A stretch of 64,000 bases of DNA from UBA11400 sp964473555 (GTDB lineage: Bacteria; Bacteroidota; Rhodothermia; Balneolales; HLUCCA01), in the NCBI GenBank assembly GCA_964473555.1, contig CAYYPL010000007.1:1-64000 (forward strand). Reading direction: 5' to 3'. The notes beneath the pieces are model-generated. The model was not told the origin of the DNA, ran no database searches, and saw nothing but the letters and a program-made list of their open reading frames with translations. Position numbers and translations under genes: made by a program. Below, piece after piece: positions 23,900-33,647 of this stretch. Every line of letters begins with the position of its first letter. Position 1 is the first letter of the stretch.

Positions 23900-26073
23900 G
23901 CTTTGGTCTGGTCCATATGAATCATTAGCTCATTATGAACAGAAATCTTGGGTTCGGTTTCTGGTGAGTTCACTTTTTTGTGATCACCGTTATAGTCAAT
24001 CGTCCATCGTTGCTGGTTATCTGACAAATACAAACCAAACATATAATCCAAATATGATCGTAATCTATCATTTTTAATAGGTGTCAGTGCTTCAACGCGT
24101 GCGTCCAGATTACGATGCATCATGTCGGCCGACCCTATGAAGTATTTATTGGAGCCGTTATGGCTGAAGAAATAGACTCTGGAGTGTTCCAAAAAACGAC
24201 CCACAACAGAGTGAATCCGAATCGTATCACTTAAACCAGAAATACCGGGTCTTAATCTGCACACCGACCGAACGAAACAATCAATGTGCACTCCGGCTTG
24301 CGAGGCCTCATAAAGTGCATTGATGATCAATGGGTCTTCAAGGTTATTCATTTTCATTATGATTCTGGCCGGTATGCCTTGCCTGGCATATTCGGCTTCT
24401 TGCTGAATCATCTGTGTAATATTCGATCGCAGGTATTGAGGAGCCACCCAAAGAGACGAGTATTTTTGAGCTGGTGCAAAACCTGTCAGAAAATTAAACA
24501 GTTCTGATACATCGGAGCAGATTTCTTCGTCACAGGTGAACAGACCCAGGTCTTCATATAATTGCGCTGTATCCGGATGATAATTTCCTGTACCCAAGTG
24601 AACGTATCGTTTAATTTCATCTCCTTCTTCTCGAACTACGACGGTCATTTTGGAGTGTATTTTAAGACCCGCGAGTCCGTAGGCAACATGAACACCAGCT
24701 TTTTCCAGTTTCTGAGCCCACTCAATGTTTCGTTCCTCGTCAAAACGTGCCTTTAGCTCAACCAAAACAGCAACCTGTTTACCGTCTTCTGCAGCACGCA
24801 TCAATGCATGCATCAACGCTGAGTCTTTAGAGGTCCTATACAGCGTTTGTTTTATGGCCAGGACATTTGGATCCTGTGCAGCTTCTTCCACAAACCGTTG
24901 CACTGAAGTAGCAAAACTGTGGTAAGGATGGTGGACCATGAAGTCACCCCTCCGTATGATGGAAAAAATATCAGCAGCGGGTTCGTCCATTGGATGACTG
25001 AAAACAGGATGTAGAGTCGGGGTCCATTTCGGATACTTTAGCCCCTTCGTACCCTTAATTTTGTACAGTTGCACCGCATCCGCAAGTCCAATCGGACCCG
25101 TAATTTCAAACACATCTATTGGACCCACATCCATACGTTCCATAAGTAGTTCTTTTATGTGCTCTGGTGCTTCGGCGTCTACCTCAAGTCGAACGACTTC
25201 CGCAAATCGGCGTTCACGCAGTTCCTCTTCAATCAATTCCAGCAAATCTTCGGCTTCTTCCTCATTTCGCTCGATGTCTGCATTTCTGGTCACTCTGAAC
25301 ACATTGGCCGAACGGATGCGAGCACCTGGGAACAGACGCTCAATTTTCGCTCGAATCAATTCATCGATCAGGATCAAAGTAAGTTTTCCATCTGATTTGT
25401 ATGCGGTTACCCAGCGTGGTCGATTGGCTGGAATCTTGACACGTGCAAAGAGTATTTCTCCCGTTACGGGATCCTCCAGCTCTACCGCAAACGACCGGCT
25501 TTTATTGGAAATAAGTGGAAATGGGTGCGACTGATCAACAACCAGGGGCGTAAGTATCGGATAAAGCTGTTTATCGAAGTAGTGATCAACTCCAGTTTGT
25601 TCTTCACTACTTAACTCCTGGTACGATTTGAAGAAGATCCCATGCTGACTCATTGCGGGAACCAGTTCATCAAAAAAAGTACTTCTCAGCAAGCGGACCA
25701 TTTCCTGTACCTCGCCGCGAATCAATTCCAACTGTTCAAGTGGGCTTTTACCATCTACCGATAGTACTTGTGTTCCGGCCTGAAGTTGTCTTTTTAGTCC
25801 ACCCACACGTTTTTGAAAGAACTCATCCAGGTTGCTTCCAACGATTCCAATAAACTTGACCCGCTCTAACAGGGGCGTCTTTGGATCCAGCGCCTCATTC
25901 AGTACCCTGAAATTGAATTTCAACCAGCTGAGTTCATAATTCAGATACTTCGAGGGATCGGGGTCTACCCGTTCGTATTTACTTTCAAAAAAAATCCCGT
26001 TTCGTTCAGTCTTTAACCGCGAATGAGAGCCAACATTTGTGTTGGAAAATTTTGATGTATGACGATTGGGCAT
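23878..26073 (-). CDS. ppk1: Polyphosphate kinase 1
   Basis: Makes polyphosphate from ATP, via an autophosphorylated histidine. 731 residues. Seen: the N-terminal YLNYELSWLKFNFRVL and GSNLDEFFQKRVGGL, the middle LKARFDEERNIEWAQKLEKA, the catalytic HLGTGNYHPDTAQLYEDLG and the second essential His in FFSHNGSNKYFIGSADMMHR with the downstream RNLDARVE. All key residues are retained. It is transcribed alone; ruvB is divergent. No ppx is in the window. Confidence 0.95.
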   Translation of the reverse strand: MPNRHTSKFSNTNVGSHSRLKTERNGIFFESKYERVDPDPSKYLNYELSWLKFNFRVLNEALDPKTPLLERVKFIGIVGSNLDEFFQKRVGGLKRQLQAGTQVLSVDGKSPLEQLELIRGEVQEMVRLLRSTFFDELVPAMSQHGIFFKSYQELSSEEQTGVDHYFDKQLYPILTPLVVDQSHPFPLISNKSRSFAVELEDPVTGEILFARVKIPANRPRWVTAYKSDGKLTLILIDELIRAKIERLFPGARIRSANVFRVTRNADIERNEEEAEDLLELIEEELRERRFAEVVRLEVDAEAPEHIKELLMERMDVGPIDVFEITGPIGLADAVQLYKIKGTKGLKYPKWTPTLHPVFSHPMDEPAADIFSIIRRGDFMVHHPYHSFATSVQRFVEEAAQDPNVLAIKQTLYRTSKDSALMHALMRAAEDGKQVAVLVELKARFDEERNIEWAQKLEKAGVHVAYGLAGLKIHSKMTVVVREEGDEIKRYVHLGTGNYHPDTAQLYEDLGLFTCDEEICSDVSELFNFLTGFAPAQKYSSLWVAPQYLRSNITQMIQQEAEYARQGIPARIIMKMNNLEDPLIINALYEASQAGVHIDCFVRSVCRLRPGISGLSDTIRIHSVVGRFLEHSRVYFFSHNGSNKYFIGSADMMHRNLDARVEALTPIKNDRLRSYLDYMFGLYLSDNQQRWTIDYNGDHKKVNSPETEPKISVHNELMIHMDQTKAPVPQSW

Positions 26074-26225
26074 AAATGTGTCCGAATAACGGATTAGCGA
26101 GTCCCGTAACAGAATATCATTTTGATAAATCTAATATCTTTTTTTTGTGTTAACACACTATTATCACAAACGGGATATTTTATATCTTGTTATCTGAATT
26201 CCCAATAATTTTACAGGCAACAATC

Positions 26226-27257
26226 TTGTCAAATCCCCTACTTAATTCCAGCGTGCGCGATCAGGCATTCGAGCAAAGTGTTCGTCCGCTACGAATCGAT
26301 GATTTTGTGGGACAACGAAAGATTATCGATAATCTGAGTGTATTCATCAAAGCGGCTACTATGCGTGGTGACGCTCTGGATCACGTGATTTTATCTGGAC
26401 CACCCGGTCTCGGTAAAACCACTTTGGCAACGATTATAGCCAATGAAATGAACGTGAACATCAAGATTACTACGGGGCCGGTACTTGAAAAGCCCGGAGA
26501 TCTTGCCGGAATGCTTACCTCCCTGGAGTCTGGCGATGTGTTGTTTATCGATGAAATCCATCGGCTGAATCCGGTAGTCGAGGAATATCTGTATTCGGCT
26601 ATGGAAGACTTCAAGCTGGATATTATTATTGATTCGGGTCCGAATGCCCGCAGTGTTCAGATAGACTTACGACGATTCACCTTAGTGGGTGCTACAACGA
26701 GAAAAGGTCTGTTAACTGCACCACTTCGCGCCCGTTTTGGTATAGATTTGCGCCTTGATTATTACGATGTAGAAACGTTGCAACGCATCGCAGAACGCAC
26801 TTCTCGCATTATGGGATTTGAAATCACCTCCAGGGGCTCCTTTGAAATAGCCCGTAGAAGTCGTGGAACGCCTCGAATCGTTAACCGTTTACTACGTAGA
26901 ACCCGTGACTTTGCCGAAGTAGAGGGTATGAGCGAAATCGATGAACGTATTGCCGATAAAGCCCTTAATGCGTTGGATGTAGACAGGCATGGTCTGGACG
27001 ATATGGATCAGCGCATACTCGGGGCGCTGATCAATACGTTTCGTGGTAAACCAACCGGACTTGGAACGCTTGCGGTGGCTGTTGGAGAGGATAAAGGCAC
27101 CATTGAAGAGGTCTATGAACCCTACTTAATCCAGGAGGGCTTCTTGCAGAGAACTCCTAAAGGTCGCGTTCCAACCGCCAAGGCATACACCTATCTGGGG
27201 ATTGAACCTCCACGAGATTTCGTCACCGGTTCGCTTTTCGACCCCGAAAAGTCTTAG
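26226..27257 (+). CDS. ruvB: Holliday junction branch-migration helicase subunit RuvB
   Basis: AAA+ motor that drives RuvA-bound Holliday junctions. Walker A GPPGLGKTTL, Walker B LFIDEIHR, sensor 1 GATTRKGLL, the arginine-finger segment FGIDLRLDYY and the C-terminal winged helix (EEVYEPYLIQEGFLQRTPKGR) are complete. The start is uncertain: TTG at 26226 gives 343 residues and the usual LSNPLLN N-terminus; the frame also allows TTG at 26187. No ATG is available near the N-terminus. ruvA and ruvC are absent from the window. Confidence 0.93.
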   Translation: MSNPLLNSSVRDQAFEQSVRPLRIDDFVGQRKIIDNLSVFIKAATMRGDALDHVILSGPPGLGKTTLATIIANEMNVNIKITTGPVLEKPGDLAGMLTSLESGDVLFIDEIHRLNPVVEEYLYSAMEDFKLDIIIDSGPNARSVQIDLRRFTLVGATTRKGLLTAPLRARFGIDLRLDYYDVETLQRIAERTSRIMGFEITSRGSFEIARRSRGTPRIVNRLLRRTRDFAEVEGMSEIDERIADKALNALDVDRHGLDDMDQRILGALINTFRGKPTGLGTLAVAVGEDKGTIEEVYEPYLIQEGFLQRTPKGRVPTAKAYTYLGIEPPRDFVTGSLFDPEKS

Positions 27258-27282
27258 GTTCCTATTTGTGTCGATTTCTTCG

Positions 27283-27290
27283 TATTTTTG
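27283..27290 (+). promoter_or_regulatory. -7 box (TATTTTTG) for metK
   Basis: Exact TAnnTTTG match just after the ruvB stop. Predicted start near 27296 gives a leader of about 37 bases, too short for a SAM riboswitch. Confidence 0.55.
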
Positions 27291-27332
27291 CACCTTCAAC
27301 ATTTAAAATCCAAGCCTAACTTATTCTGTCTA

Positions 27333-28472
27333 ATGAAAAATTTGTTCACCTCTGAGTCTGTTTCAGAAGGACATCCAGACAAAGTATCCGATCAGATTTC
27401 CGATGCCATTTTGGATGCCATGCTCAAAGACGATCCGTATTCACGTGTTGCGGTTGAAACGCTGGTAACGACGGGTCTAGCCGTGGTTTCTGGAGAGGTT
27501 ACTACCAACGCGTATGTGGATGTCCAGGAAGTGGTGCGAGGTGTAATCCGTGATATCGGATACACCAAGGCGAGCTACCGATTTGATGCAGATTCGTGTG
27601 GAGTGATGGTGGCCATTCACCAGCAAAGTCCGGATATTGCCCAGGGAGTCGATGAGGGGGAGAACAAGGCTCAGGGTGCGGGTGACCAGGGAATGATGTT
27701 TGGGTACGCGTGCACCGAGACCGAGAACCTGATGCCATTGAGCATCCAGCTTTCGCATGACCTGGTACGTGAGCTGGCCCGCATCCGGAAGCAGACCACC
27801 TTAATGCCGTATCTTGCTCCCGATGCCAAGAGCCAGGTGACCATCGAGTACGACGAGAATGGAAAACCGAAGCGTGTCGATACCATCGTACTTTCGACCC
27901 AGCACGATGAGGATGTGTCCCAGGAGCAGATTCGTGCCGACATCAAAAAGCATCTCGTGGGAACGGTGGTTCCAGCAGAAATGATGGACAACCATACCAT
28001 CCTGCACGTAAATCCGACCGGAAAATTCGTGATCGGTGGACCTCACGGTGATACGGGCTTAACAGGTCGCAAGATTATCGTAGACACCTATGGTGGACAT
28101 GGCGCTCACGGTGGTGGGGCGTTCTCGGGGAAAGATTCGACCAAAGTGGACCGTAGCGCGGCCTATGCTGCCCGCCACATTGCCAAGAATCTGGTCGCGG
28201 CCGGACTGGCAGACCGCGCGTTGGTGCAGTTGGCTTACGCCATTGGTATCGCGGAGCCAGTTTCTGTGAATGTGAACACCTATGGAACCGGCAAGTTATC
28301 GGATGTGTCATTGGCAGCAATGGTTCAAAAGAACTTTGATTGTACTCCGGCAGCCATTATCGAGCGATTCGGCCTTCGCAGACCGATATTCCGCAAAACT
28401 GCGGCATACGGACACTTTGGCCGTCCTGAGTTCCCGTGGGAACAGCTCGATTATGTGAACAAACTTGGATAA
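27333..28472 (+). CDS. metK: S-adenosylmethionine synthetase
   Basis: Makes SAM from methionine and ATP. 379 residues from the ATG at 27333. Landmarks: FTSESVSEGHPDKVSDQISD at the N-terminus, GAGDQGMMFGYA, the P-loop-like GGAFSGKDSTKVDRSAAY and the C-terminal FGRPEFPWE. The start at 27288 would overlap the promoter box and adds unmatched residues. GC content is higher than in neighbouring genes, as expected for a strongly expressed gene. No riboswitch is seen in the leader. Confidence 0.96.
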   Translation: MKNLFTSESVSEGHPDKVSDQISDAILDAMLKDDPYSRVAVETLVTTGLAVVSGEVTTNAYVDVQEVVRGVIRDIGYTKASYRFDADSCGVMVAIHQQSPDIAQGVDEGENKAQGAGDQGMMFGYACTETENLMPLSIQLSHDLVRELARIRKQTTLMPYLAPDAKSQVTIEYDENGKPKRVDTIVLSTQHDEDVSQEQIRADIKKHLVGTVVPAEMMDNHTILHVNPTGKFVIGGPHGDTGLTGRKIIVDTYGGHGAHGGGAFSGKDSTKVDRSAAYAARHIAKNLVAAGLADRALVQLAYAIGIAEPVSVNVNTYGTGKLSDVSLAAMVQKNFDCTPAAIIERFGLRRPIFRKTAAYGHFGRPEFPWEQLDYVNKLG

Positions 28473-28542
28473 TACATACCTGAGTCCAGAGCAAAAACTG
28501 TTCTGGATAACCGGAAATTTTACTTATTAAACTATCATTATT

Positions 28543-29961
28543 ATGGCAAAAGAAGTCGATGTTTGCGTAATCGGTAGCGGTCCGGGTGGATACGTTGCTG
28601 CTATCCGTGCTTCTCAGCTCGGATTCAAAACTACTATTGTTGAAAAAAGAGATCTTGGCGGGGTCTGTTTAAACATTGGGTGTATCCCGACTAAGGCTCT
28701 TCTCAAATCTGCTGAAACCCTTGATAACCTCAAGCACGCTGAAGAGTTTGGCTTCACGGTATCCGAAATCAAGGCCGATTTTGACAAAATCATAAAACGT
28801 AGTCGTGGAATTGCCGATAAGCAAAGCAAGGGGATTCAATTCCTGATGAAGGCTAATAAAATTGATGTTGTGTATGGGCATGGTGCTTTCGCTTCTTCCA
28901 AAGAGCTAAAAGTAACCGACGGCGATGGCAAAGAAGTGGAACGCATCAACGCTAAATACTTCATCATCGCAACCGGAGCACGAAGTCGTGAGCTTCCGAG
29001 TCTGAAATTTGATGGCGAAACCGTCATCAACTCCGAAAAAGCCATGAAAATGGAGAAACAACCTAAGCGCATGGTCATTGTGGGTGCGGGTGCAATCGGA
29101 GTTGAGTTCGCTTACTTCTACCATACACTTGGAACCGAAGTGACCATCGTTGAGCTTCAAAAAACACTCGTTCCAATCGAGGACGAAGAAGTGGGTAAAG
29201 AGCTCGGCAAGATTTACAAAAAGGCTGGCATGAACCTGATGCTGGAAAGCACTGTCGAGAAAGTCGAGAAGAAAGGCACTAACGTACATGTTACCGTGAA
29301 GACTCCAAAAGGAACCGAAGTCCTCGAAACGGATGTGGTATTATCGGCGGTTGGAGTTGTCGGAAACGTTGAAGGTCTTGGCCTTGACGAAATAGGTGTC
29401 AAGCACGAGCGTGGGGCGATTAAAGTAGACCGCAATACCTACGAAACCTCAGTAAAAGGCATTTTTGCAATCGGCGACGTTGCTGGCGCTCCTTGGCTGG
29501 CTCACAAAGCTTCGCACGAAGCACTTCGATGCATAGAGCGTTTGGCTGGACACAAACCGCTTCCGGTCAACTACGATAACATCCCTGGTTGTACCTATTG
29601 CAAGCCTGAAATTGCTTCTGTTGGATTGACCGAGAAAGCTGCTAAAGAAGCTGGTTATGATATCATTGTAGGTAAATTCCCATTTATGCCGAACGGTAAA
29701 GCGCAAGCTGCCGGACACCCGGAAGGATTCGTGAAGGTAATCTTTGACAAAAAATATGGCGAATGGCTCGGTTGTCATATGATTGGACATAGTGTGACCG
29801 ATATGATTGCTGAGGTTGTCGTTGCCCGTGACCTCGAGACCACCGGACACGAAATCATAGCTGCTGTACACCCTCACCCAACTCTTTCAGAGGCCGTGAT
29901 GGAAGCTGTTGCCGAAGCGTACAATGAAGGCGTACACCTCGGAACACCGGTTAAAAAATAA
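28543..29961 (+). CDS. lpd: Dihydrolipoyl dehydrogenase (E3)
   Basis: FAD flavoenzyme that reoxidises dihydrolipoyl groups of 2-oxoacid dehydrogenase complexes and the glycine cleavage system. 472 residues. FAD-binding GSGPGGYVAA, redox pair in GGVCLNIGCIPT, NAD-binding GAGAIGVEFA, the second FAD motif FAIGDVAG and the C-terminal base region HPHPTLSEAV are intact. It is followed by a strong terminator, then lipB and lipA, so the local group covers lipoyl oxidation and synthesis. The E2 partner is at 39.8 kb. Confidence 0.95.
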   Translation: MAKEVDVCVIGSGPGGYVAAIRASQLGFKTTIVEKRDLGGVCLNIGCIPTKALLKSAETLDNLKHAEEFGFTVSEIKADFDKIIKRSRGIADKQSKGIQFLMKANKIDVVYGHGAFASSKELKVTDGDGKEVERINAKYFIIATGARSRELPSLKFDGETVINSEKAMKMEKQPKRMVIVGAGAIGVEFAYFYHTLGTEVTIVELQKTLVPIEDEEVGKELGKIYKKAGMNLMLESTVEKVEKKGTNVHVTVKTPKGTEVLETDVVLSAVGVVGNVEGLGLDEIGVKHERGAIKVDRNTYETSVKGIFAIGDVAGAPWLAHKASHEALRCIERLAGHKPLPVNYDNIPGCTYCKPEIASVGLTEKAAKEAGYDIIVGKFPFMPNGKAQAAGHPEGFVKVIFDKKYGEWLGCHMIGHSVTDMIAEVVVARDLETTGHEIIAAVHPHPTLSEAVMEAVAEAYNEGVHLGTPVKK

Positions 29962-29983
29962 TTCGGTGCCTTGATCATATTCG

Positions 29984-30016
29984 ATGCTCCCGGTTGCAAC
30001 CGGGAGCATTTTTTTT
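29984..30016 (+). terminator. Terminator of lpd
   Basis: Perfect 26-base palindrome: ATGCTCCCGGTTG (29984-29996) with its complement 29997-30009, then eight T (30009-30016). It lies 14 bases before the lipB start, so lipB must have its own promoter or receive read-through. Confidence 0.85.
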
Positions 30017-30029
30017 CTGTGTAAAGCCC

Positions 30030-30776
30030 ATGAACACTGTTCTGTGTTACGATTTGGGGCGTTCGCCCTTTCAAGAGACCTGGGACCTTCAAAAAGCGAT
30101 CCAATCGGAGCTGATTAACCACAAACTGGCAATCAGAAACGGGAAGCCTGCAGGAATGTCCCCGAAAGATGTGCTCTTGTTCGTTGAGCATCCTCATGTG
30201 TATACTCTTGGAAAAAGTGGCAGTGAAGAACATTTGCTAAAGTCGAACGACGAGCTATCGAATCTGGACGCAACGTACGTGAAAATCGACCGTGGGGGAG
30301 ACATCACCTACCATGGTCCTGGACAGATTGTTGGATACCCAATACTCGATCTTGACCGATACTTCACCGATATCCACAAGTATCTGAGATTTCTGGAAGA
30401 AATAATAATCAGGACCTGTTCTGATTATGGCATTGTGGCTGGTCGAATCGATAAACTGACCGGGGTATGGGTTGGCGACTCAAAAATATGCGCTTTTGGT
30501 ATTAAATGTACACGCTGGGTAACTCTACACGGGTTTGCATTGAACGTAAATGCCCATCTCGAGTATTTTGGCAACATTATTCCTTGTGGAATCAGTGATA
30601 AAAAAGTGTGTAGTATTTCATCACTTCTGAGTAGAAAAATTGATGAAAATGAGGTCAAAGATCGAATTCGATATCATTTTGAGCAATTATTTAACGTAAA
30701 GATCCAGAATCAGATGGATTCCAGACTCCAATTGTTTGGAAAATACGGTATTGCTACCGGAAAGGTCCGATTCTAA
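30030..30776 (+). CDS. lipB: Octanoyl-[acyl-carrier-protein]:protein octanoyltransferase
   Basis: Transfers octanoate from ACP to lipoyl domains, the first step of endogenous lipoylation. 248 residues from the ATG at 30030. Signature GGDITYHGPGQIVGYPILDL and the catalytic Lys/Cys region KICAFGIKCTRW with NIIPCGI are present. An in-frame start at 29994 would lie inside the lpd terminator. lipA follows 35 bases later from its own TATATTTG box. Confidence 0.94.
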   Translation: MNTVLCYDLGRSPFQETWDLQKAIQSELINHKLAIRNGKPAGMSPKDVLLFVEHPHVYTLGKSGSEEHLLKSNDELSNLDATYVKIDRGGDITYHGPGQIVGYPILDLDRYFTDIHKYLRFLEEIIIRTCSDYGIVAGRIDKLTGVWVGDSKICAFGIKCTRWVTLHGFALNVNAHLEYFGNIIPCGISDKKVCSISSLLSRKIDENEVKDRIRYHFEQLFNVKIQNQMDSRLQLFGKYGIATGKVRF

Positions 30777-30796
30777 ATTCTGTACGAAAAAAGTGC

Positions 30797-30804
30797 TATA
30801 TTTG
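30797..30804 (+). promoter_or_regulatory. -7 box (TATATTTG) for lipA
   Basis: Exact TAnnTTTG match ending 7 bases before the lipA ATG (30812). The predicted transcript would begin at or next to the start codon (leaderless or nearly so). Confidence 0.55.
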
Positions 30805-30811
30805 ACGCATT

Positions 30812-31693
30812 ATGATTAAAGAACTGAATGTAATTCAAGCCGATTTAGATGGTCCAGGCCGCCGTCCTGAGTGGCTACGGGTTAAGCTACCATCCGGTAA
30901 AAACTTTAGAGAAGTCGCAGACATCATCCGCGACCACAAATTGAATACCGTATGCTCGGAGGCGCGTTGTCCGAATATGGGCGAGTGCTGGGGTGCCGGA
31001 ACGGCTACGTTCATGATTTTAGGTGATGTATGTACCCGTTCATGCGCATTCTGTGCTATCAAAACGGGTAGACCTGTGCAAGGGCTTGATTGGGATGAAC
31101 CCAACCGAGTTGTACGAGCGGCAAAACTGATGAAACTCCAACATGCGGTTATTACCTCAGTCAACCGTGATGAACGTAAGGATGGTGGAGCACCCATTTT
31201 TGCTGAAACGATCAAATTACTCCGTGAAGAAATCCCAGGAATTACAATTGAGGTCCTAATTCCTGACTTTAGAGGTGTTTGGGAAGCACTACAGTATGTA
31301 ATTGACGCCAGACCAGAAGTATTGAATCACAACCTGGAGACCGTTCCACGCTTGTACAGAACCGTGCGCCCTCAAGCCAAGTATCCACGTTCTCTTGAAT
31401 TGCTAAAAATCTGTAAAACGCATGGACTTCGTACCAAAACCGGAATTATGGTTGGTCTTGGTGAAACAGAAGATGAGGTTTTTAAATTGATGGATGATGT
31501 AGTTGAAGTTGGACTGGATGTTCTGACTATTGGTCAGTATATGCAACCAACCAAAATGCATCACCCTGTGTTGGAGTGGATCCACCCGGACCAGTTTGCG
31601 AGATATAAAGAAATTGGTGAATCAAAAGGCATTGGACACGTAGAGAGCGGTCCGTTGGTAAGAAGCTCATACCATGCCGAGCGTCACGTATAG
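30812..31693 (+). CDS. lipA: Lipoyl synthase
   Basis: Radical SAM enzyme that inserts two sulfurs into the octanoyl chain. 293 residues. Auxiliary cluster C-x4-C-x5-C in CSEARCPNMGEC, radical SAM C-x3-C-x2-C in CTRSCAFC and the C-terminal RSSYHAE (serine ligand) are intact. It completes the pathway with lipB. A weak AT-rich hairpin follows. Confidence 0.96.
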   Translation: MIKELNVIQADLDGPGRRPEWLRVKLPSGKNFREVADIIRDHKLNTVCSEARCPNMGECWGAGTATFMILGDVCTRSCAFCAIKTGRPVQGLDWDEPNRVVRAAKLMKLQHAVITSVNRDERKDGGAPIFAETIKLLREEIPGITIEVLIPDFRGVWEALQYVIDARPEVLNHNLETVPRLYRTVRPQAKYPRSLELLKICKTHGLRTKTGIMVGLGETEDEVFKLMDDVVEVGLDVLTIGQYMQPTKMHHPVLEWIHPDQFARYKEIGESKGIGHVESGPLVRSSYHAERHV

Positions 31694-31702
31694 AGGAATG
31701 TA

Positions 31703-31738
31703 AAAATAAAGTCATATGTGTTGAAAAGACTTTATTTT
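31703..31738. terminator. Weak AT-rich terminator after lipA
   Basis: 11-bp inverted repeat AAAATAAAGTC/GACTTTATTTT (31703-31713 with 31728-31738), loop of 14. U-rich 3' side. AT-rich stem, so modest strength. Confidence 0.5.
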
Positions 31739-31870
31739 ATACTTAGAAGGTTCCGTGTGAGAGTATTTTCTGTCAGACCAGAATACAGAGATACGCTGAA
31801 TTCTGGTACGAATTTGTGATTTGATAACGTTAAACCAAGGTAACAACAGGATATAGAAAGGGTCCCCCCG

Positions 31871-32575
31871 TTGAACTCAGTAGAATCTGTATCGATCATC
31901 ATTATCATAAGCTATTTGATTGGCTCCATTCCTACAGCAGTCTGGGTTGGAAAACTTTTTTATGGTGTTGACATCAGAGAGCACGGGAGCGGGAATGCAG
32001 GTGCTACTAATACATTTAGGGTTTTGGGCTGGAAAAGCGGTGTTCTTGTATCGCTCATAGATATTTTCAAAGGATTTGTTGCCGCATACTATGTGAGTCA
32101 GCTCGGATTTGTGCTGGGTGGTATACCGATGTATGCATTTGATATCTGGAACATAGATGTATTTATGAGGGTGGTTGCCGGGCTCTTTGCTGTGATTGGT
32201 CATATGTATCCACTTTATGCCGGCTTCAAAGGAGGCAAAGGAGTCATTACAGCTGCTGGTATGCTTTTTGGAATCGAACCAGTTTCTATATCACTTGCAC
32301 TCACCGTATTTCTGATTTTGCTGGTTACCAGCAGATATGTATCGCTGGCGTCTATGGTGGCTTCCATAAGCTATCCTCTTTTTGTGCTATTTATGCGTTA
32401 TGGGTTAGGAATGAGTGAACTTGATGGCAGCTTAATGGTTTTTAGTTCTGCCGTTGCGCTAGGTATCGTTCTAAAACACAAGGATAACATCAAACGCTTA
32501 ATGAATGGTACGGAAAACCGAATCAAATCGTTTTCTCCTGCAAAGGGTAAATTGAATGAGAAAGGTGATATGTGA
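31871..32575 (+). CDS. plsY: Acyl-phosphate glycerol-3-phosphate acyltransferase
   Basis: Membrane enzyme for the first acylation of glycerol 3-phosphate. 234 residues with hydrophobic segments. PlsY motifs: SYLIGSIPTAVWVGK, the loop HGSGNAGATNTFRVLG, and GFKGGKGVITAAG. The best start is a TTG (31871), which is unusual; no ATG is placed sensibly for the first membrane segment. The stop overlaps the GTG start of gpsA, so acyl acceptor supply and use are coupled. Confidence 0.93.
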   Translation: MNSVESVSIIIIISYLIGSIPTAVWVGKLFYGVDIREHGSGNAGATNTFRVLGWKSGVLVSLIDIFKGFVAAYYVSQLGFVLGGIPMYAFDIWNIDVFMRVVAGLFAVIGHMYPLYAGFKGGKGVITAAGMLFGIEPVSISLALTVFLILLVTSRYVSLASMVASISYPLFVLFMRYGLGMSELDGSLMVFSSAVALGIVLKHKDNIKRLMNGTENRIKSFSPAKGKLNEKGDM

Positions 32576-33579
32576 AAGCTACAATCATTGGTGCCGGTAG
32601 CTGGGGAACGGCGTTGGCGGTGGTGTTGCAAAGTAATGGCCACGACGTTATGATTTGGGCACGAGAGCCTGAAATTGCTAAAAACATCAATGAAAACCAT
32701 CATAATCCGACGTATTTACCAGACCTGGATATTCCCGAATCCATTCGCTGCTCAACCTGCCTGATAGATGGACTCCATGAACGCGACCTTGTCGTTTTTG
32801 CGACTCCTTCACACACCATGCGTGAAGTGGCACAGAGGGTAAGACCGTATCTATCTGGTAATGAAATCGTTGTTTCCGTTTCAAAGGGAATAGAAAACAA
32901 TAGTTATCTCACGATGACGCAAGTCCTGACCCAGGTTTTGGATGGGATAATTATTGAAGACCATATCGGTACACTATCGGGTCCAAGTCATGCTGAAGAA
33001 GTTGCGCGACTCAAACCAACCGTTGTTGTTTCCGCTGCATATTCTCGTGGTGCCGCTAAATTCATTCAGGAAGCCTTTATGACACCTATGTTCAGAGTCT
33101 ATGTGAACTATGATGTCATTGGGGTAGAGGTAGCAGGATCGGTCAAAAACATTATGGCCATTGCTGCGGGAATCGTTGATGGTGCGGATCTGGGTGATAA
33201 TATAAAGTCCGCATTAATCACTCGTGGTCTTTTTGAAATGACCCGGTTGGGTGCTCAAATTGGTGCTTCCAGAGAGACTTTTTCGGGTCTGGCAGGAATT
33301 GGGGATCTCATAGTAACATGTACAAGTCAACATAGTCGCAACAGATTTGTTGGCTATCACATCGGGCTCGGCGAAAAACTTGAAGATATCATTTCAAAAA
33401 TGGATATGATAGCCGAAGGTGTAAAATCAACACAATCGGTGTATGGCTGGTCGAAAAAACTAGGTATAGAAATGCCGATAACCGATATCGTATATCGTGT
33501 ACTATTTGAAGGAATGAATCCACACGATGCTATGTTCGAACTGATGACGCGTGAAGCTAAAGACGAAACTCGTTTGTGA
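32572..33579 (+). CDS. gpsA: Glycerol-3-phosphate dehydrogenase [NAD(P)+]
   Basis: Makes glycerol 3-phosphate, the PlsY substrate, from DHAP. 335 residues from a GTG start that overlaps the plsY stop by 4 bases. NAD-binding GAGSWGTAL at the N-terminus, TLSGPSHAEEVA, the catalytic-lysine region VAGSVKNIMAIAAGI and the C-terminal GLAGIGDLIVTC and SRNRFVG are intact. Confidence 0.96.
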   Translation: MKATIIGAGSWGTALAVVLQSNGHDVMIWAREPEIAKNINENHHNPTYLPDLDIPESIRCSTCLIDGLHERDLVVFATPSHTMREVAQRVRPYLSGNEIVVSVSKGIENNSYLTMTQVLTQVLDGIIIEDHIGTLSGPSHAEEVARLKPTVVVSAAYSRGAAKFIQEAFMTPMFRVYVNYDVIGVEVAGSVKNIMAIAAGIVDGADLGDNIKSALITRGLFEMTRLGAQIGASRETFSGLAGIGDLIVTCTSQHSRNRFVGYHIGLGEKLEDIISKMDMIAEGVKSTQSVYGWSKKLGIEMPITDIVYRVLFEGMNPHDAMFELMTREAKDETRL

Positions 33580-33647
33580 TTTTTCCTATCTGGTAGTATA
33601 CTTAAGAGCCGTATTTCGGGAGCAAAAACAACGTTCATTTCCAACTT

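Noticed and set aside
27241..27332. SAM riboswitch before metK
   Set aside because: The leader from the TATTTTTG box to the ATG is only about 37 bases and has no fitting stems.
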